DNA from: Tethya wilhelma
Lineage: Eukaryota > Porifera > Demospongiae > Tethyida > Tethyidae
Direction: 5' to 3'
Length of the DNA: 64,000 nt
NCBI GenBank assembly: GCA_964030475.1
Contig: CAXIPT010000047.1
Location: forward strand, 77,738 to 141,737
In this document: positions 60,531-64,000 of the stretch, piece after piece
Numbering within the stretch: position 1 is the first letter of the stretch
Layout of the letters: every line of letters begins with the position of its first letter
Notes under the pieces: model-generated
Seen by the model: the letters and a program-made list of their open reading frames with translations, nothing else
The model's database searches: none
What the model was told of the DNA's origin: nothing
Translations under genes and position numbers: made by a program

Positions 60531-62970
60531 TGCAAGGTGAATATAGTGAGATAATATACTTTGTGTAAAAGTATTGATCATAGTAGATTAGTTGTGTGTT
60601 TAGTATGAATGCCTGACTGGCATAGATAGCTAGCTACTGAGCATTGCAAGTAAGACAAGAATCAAAGTGAATTTGTAATTAGAGGTTATTTTAACTAGTC
60701 ATGAATACTGACATGTTGCATGCTAGTTGCGTGCGCCAAGGCTTATGTACGATGCATACCTTCATTAGGAAAGGTTCAATTTGTGTTGAACTGTGTATAG
60801 ATTGTGCTCTGTGATAAGTATGATATCTAGCAGAGCATCCTATTGAGTTTGAGTACATTGTACTGCATTTGTGTTCAGGAAAGAATGCACATTCTGTTGC
60901 TGTTGATTATGTGATATCATGATTGAGTAAAGCTGGCTGTGTATTTATGTATCAAGGTTCCCTAGATCTGTATGAAATTTTTATTACTTGTGTATCAAGG
61001 TTCCCTAGATCTGTAGTGTTCTGTTTACATTGTGACAATCAACAAAGGTGCTTGACCCTTTGTGGTATGTACTGTAGCAGCAAGTATATGATCACATACT
61101 ATTACTGAATGTCAATGTACTGGTTACAATGCAACAGACAGTAGGACTAAAAAGTTATGAGTTACATCAAGTCAGTGAATGTTTATGCTGTCTAAATTTA
61201 CCTTGGAGTTCATTCCTCTTCTCGTTTTGTCAAGTGGAAATGTTACAATGTTAATGGTACATATGTATACATGCACACATTGTAGTCAAAAGAGTGACAC
61301 CTGTCAAACTTGTTATTGGATTGAGTGTTCAAAATGAGAACTAGTTGTTCGTGCATTAATGCAATTGAGGTGCAGCTGTGTGTGGGTATGAATAGCTAAA
61401 AGAGGATCAATACCACAAAAGGAAAGTCTTGATATGACCACTTCTGACCTATTTAGTCACAAATTTGCCGCAACATATATATATATATATATAGAAAAAG
61501 CAAGTGTAGACCTTTCACATGGAAGACGTTGTCATGTATTTGTGCAGTTCCTTTAAGGCTGAATGGATTCCAAAGTAATTTATAATTTGCTTGTTTAAGC
61601 AAAGCTCTGGGGAGACGAAGTAGTATGACAACGTATTCAACGATGTCAGTGGAGGACAAAATATCCATAAATTATTGATATTGCATATAAGGGTTCACTT
61701 TTGTGGTATTTGGCCACATCCTCCTTTGCCACAAAGAGTATAATAGACAAGCACAACATCTGACAAAATAATGGTGTACATTAGTAGAAACATGTTGACA
61801 GAAGAACCCATGTATTCACTGTTCAGAGAATGAACACAGATGATTTTGTTTCTATACAGGATTGGTTATAAACAGAATGCAAAGAAAGAAAAAGATTAAT
61901 ATTAGATGGTTGGAGGTTTGTAAGCAATCTCCTCTTCAGATCGAATGAAGGTGTGGAAAACTTTAGATGTAAAGAGAAAAGTCAAAGACATATAATCTAT
62001 CTGATTTAGGATATGTAGCTCTCTTGCCTCTGTATGTCAGCTGCTGTTCCATTGATGTGAAGCTTTTATGGAATTTGACCACCTAACTATGATGCATTTT
62101 ATGACCGTTTATTTCCGAGTGCCTTTGTGCGAGGCATGTATTGCAGGGTCAAAATTGTGGAAGTGAATTTGATGACCTTTACCAATCGATGTCACCGAAC
62201 ACTAGTGCTACCACTGCTACCACTGTTACCACTGCTGCCACTGCTACCACAGTGACTCTTGCGGAATGATTATGCGAATTACCAGCATTCAGCTGCAGAA
62301 ATAATAAGCAATGAAATTGATTCTGGCTAGCTTATATAGCATTAACTGCTAACAGCTGCTTTTGATTCAAGGAATGCTCATAATTTGCCAATAATGAGGC
62401 TATTTCCCTGGCACTCAGTGTAGTATTAGTACAGTATTTAATTGTCAGTGTAGACTTTGTAGCTAGCATAGATCTATAGACTATTATAATGATATAGTAA
62501 TTATTATGATGTCATGACCTATATAGAAATTGTTTTGAAGTGTGTATATACAAAACTAAATATTATGGTTTGTGTGTGCAGGTTGGACCCATTATGGTGG
62601 TCACATATCTACAGTGATTTTGTTATTTCAATGACCTATACCTTTACTTGTGTGGTGTGAAGAATCTTAACATCATAATAATTATTGTTATAGTATACAT
62701 GTTTAGCACTGGCTGTACAGTGAGGAAATTGAGTATGCATGGATTACTAATATCTTGTTACAATTATAATCACAATCATAATAATGTAGCTGATAATTTA
62801 ATTGATGCATGTTGAAATGTTCAGTCATCATGATTATTATATCGAATTCGAAGTTATTTCCCTCATGACCTCAGTTTGAGTTTTTCTAAATTAAAAGAAC
62901 AACACTTAAAGTATTATTGAAGCTGGTGATTAGCATGCATAATAATTTTTGTATTCATGATATCTCTTAC
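60531..62970. other. Spacer, no gene recognised
   Basis: tatcaaggttccctagatct occurs twice 50 bp apart (near 60949 and 60998). There is a (TA)n run at about 61476-61491. Further exons of the minus-strand gene at 62971-63918 should lie here or beyond, but I could not find a phase-compatible one. Confidence 0.5.
62203..62251 (+). repeat. 9-bp repeat (GCTACCACT)n
   Basis: Five to six copies of gctaccact with single-base changes. Confidence 0.85.
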
Positions 62971-63918
62971 CAACTGCTTCCCAGTATTTAGCATTCCAGT
63001 ACTTTGAGTCTAATGTATTGAAAAAGTGTTCTTCTTGAGGTAACTCGTGAAATTGATCCTATGTTTAGGATAATAATATTATTATAGTGTATAATTAAGT
63101 GAGATGTATTGATACTATTATAATAAAGTTTAATTCTGGAATCAGGAAGGGAATAGTTAATGCATGGCATGCAGTGTATATAGGTGGCAGCAGACATAAT
63201 ATTATAAGGGCTATAGGTTAATGTTATTCAATAAGGATTATCACCATGATATCCTTATTACTGTATACCTTTTGTTGAGGTAGGGTTTGATACTGTGGTT
63301 CATCATTATAATCATTGCTTGTTGGTTGCTTAGCCTTCGAATTCCTGTTGCTCCTAGTGATTGATTCTTCTTCCTCGATCTATATAGATGTTGTTAAAGA
63401 GCTAGTTGTTTGTTATTATAATTATGCATAATGTGATTAATGTTTATGGTGTTATTGTAACAGTAGCACTGTAACAGAATTGTATAAAAAGTTGTGAAAG
63501 CAATCATATAGATTTATAATTATATATTATGTGAAATTTCAATTTATGACATATACAGTATTTAAATTTTAATAATAATATTGTTTTACCAGTGTATCTA
63601 ATTCTTCTGCTTTGTCAGTGGTAGAGGACAACAGAGGGGTATCTTGCTGTGAATTTGAATGGGGTTTATGCTATAATTATGTTAAAGCAAGGAGACTCAG
63701 TGTGGCAAGTAAAGCGAGCCATGCTCGTTGTATTATATAATTGTTATAGTTTAAATTATTATACTTACCACAATGTATATCATTTCATTATCTGTAGTGT
63801 TGGTAGTTTTCCTCTTTTTTGATTTTGAAGGACTAGTAATAACTATTGGTTGTTGTGGTGATTGAAATCCCGTTGATCTCACTTTACCGGAGCGTGTCCT
63901 TTTACCGATGCTTGCCAT
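62971..63918 (-). CDS. Unrecognised multi-exon host gene, 5' four exons
   Basis: ATG at 63918 opens a chain of exons: 63918-63769 (50 codons), 63646-63590 (19), 63379-63269 (37) and 63058-62971 (29 plus one base). All have GT/AG borders and agree in phase (0, 0, 0, then 1). The protein begins MASIGKRTRSGKVRSTGFQS, contains a basic KSKKRK patch that could be a nuclear signal, then acidic and Asn/Gln-rich linker sequence, and ends in view with LDSKYWNAKYWEAV. No domain is recognised. It continues leftward, out of reach of my reading. Intron lengths are 122-210 bp. Style and exon size resemble the gene at 6336-7157, but I see no sequence match. Start choice rests on the first ATG in the frame; the upstream 80 bases to the window edge show no acceptor that I trust. 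Confidence 0.7.
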
Positions 63919-64000
63919 ATCAAAGCAGCAAGACTTAGTGTAATTCCAGTTTAGAAGTGGATCTATTTGCTAGCTACTCAACTATAGCTCAAATTATAAT

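Noticed and set aside
61453..61668. Next exon of the 62971-63918 gene
   Set aside because: No acceptor gives the required phase 1 continuation, and the peptide runs into a (TA)n tract.

Overview
The window looks like repeat-dense genomic DNA from an early-branching marine invertebrate, most likely a demosponge; Amphimedon is my guess. That is an inference from AT-rich sequence, host genes built from very short exons with 50-150 bp introns (many in phase 1), and the transposon mix: Ty3/gypsy K02A2.6-like, DIRS-like, CACTA-like, Crypton, piggyBac and pogo. No database search was run. No rRNA, tRNA or CRISPR array was recognised.

Layout, left to right. 1-788 holds microsatellites and a pyrimidine tract. 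789-4738 is a decayed Ty3/gypsy copy split by a 1.08 kb inverted-repeat element, followed by nonautonomous DNA elements up to about 6045. 6336-7157 (-) is the 3' part of a multi-exon host gene. It lies beside a 5'-truncated non-LTR retrotransposon (7290-8975, -). 9343-11200 is a broken CACTA/tnp2-like transposase that ends in a 14-bp repeat array. 11557-14718 carries a DIRS-like gag/RT fragment between direct repeats, then a long-TIR MITE. 14788-21375 (+) is a multi-exon gene whose last visible exon encodes a protein kinase N-lobe. Its introns hold a fold-back element around an assembly gap and a Crypton recombinase pseudogene. 21400-30323 is a ~200-bp AT-rich satellite broken up by TTAA-flanked MITEs and fold-back modules.

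30325-34769 is a near-intact Ty3/gypsy element with 160-164 bp LTRs. 34770-37080 is a second satellite. 37396-41510 is a piggyBac-like gene interrupted by three MITEs. 44404-46043 is 1,640 A's, an assembly artefact. 47703-49155 (-) is a pogo/jerky-like transposase. 49838-50494 and 53015-53715 (both -) are host or TE-derived exons. Parts of 44.1-47.7 kb are repeated in order at 51.3-55.2 kb. 55.8-60.6 kb is a tandem series of ~1.7-2 kb units with (GT)n and exon-like segments. 62971-63918 (-) is the 5' end of another multi-exon gene that continues leftward.

The host genes (6.3-7.2, 14.8-21.4, 53.0-53.7 and 63 kb) were assembled by matching splice sites and reading phase by hand. The mobile elements are nearly all broken, and most of the non-genic sequence is nested MITEs. 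The strongest candidates for new description are the TTAA-specific MITE family co-resident with a piggyBac fossil, the 14-bp array attached to the CACTA-like gene, and the tandem exon-like units at 56-60.6 kb.
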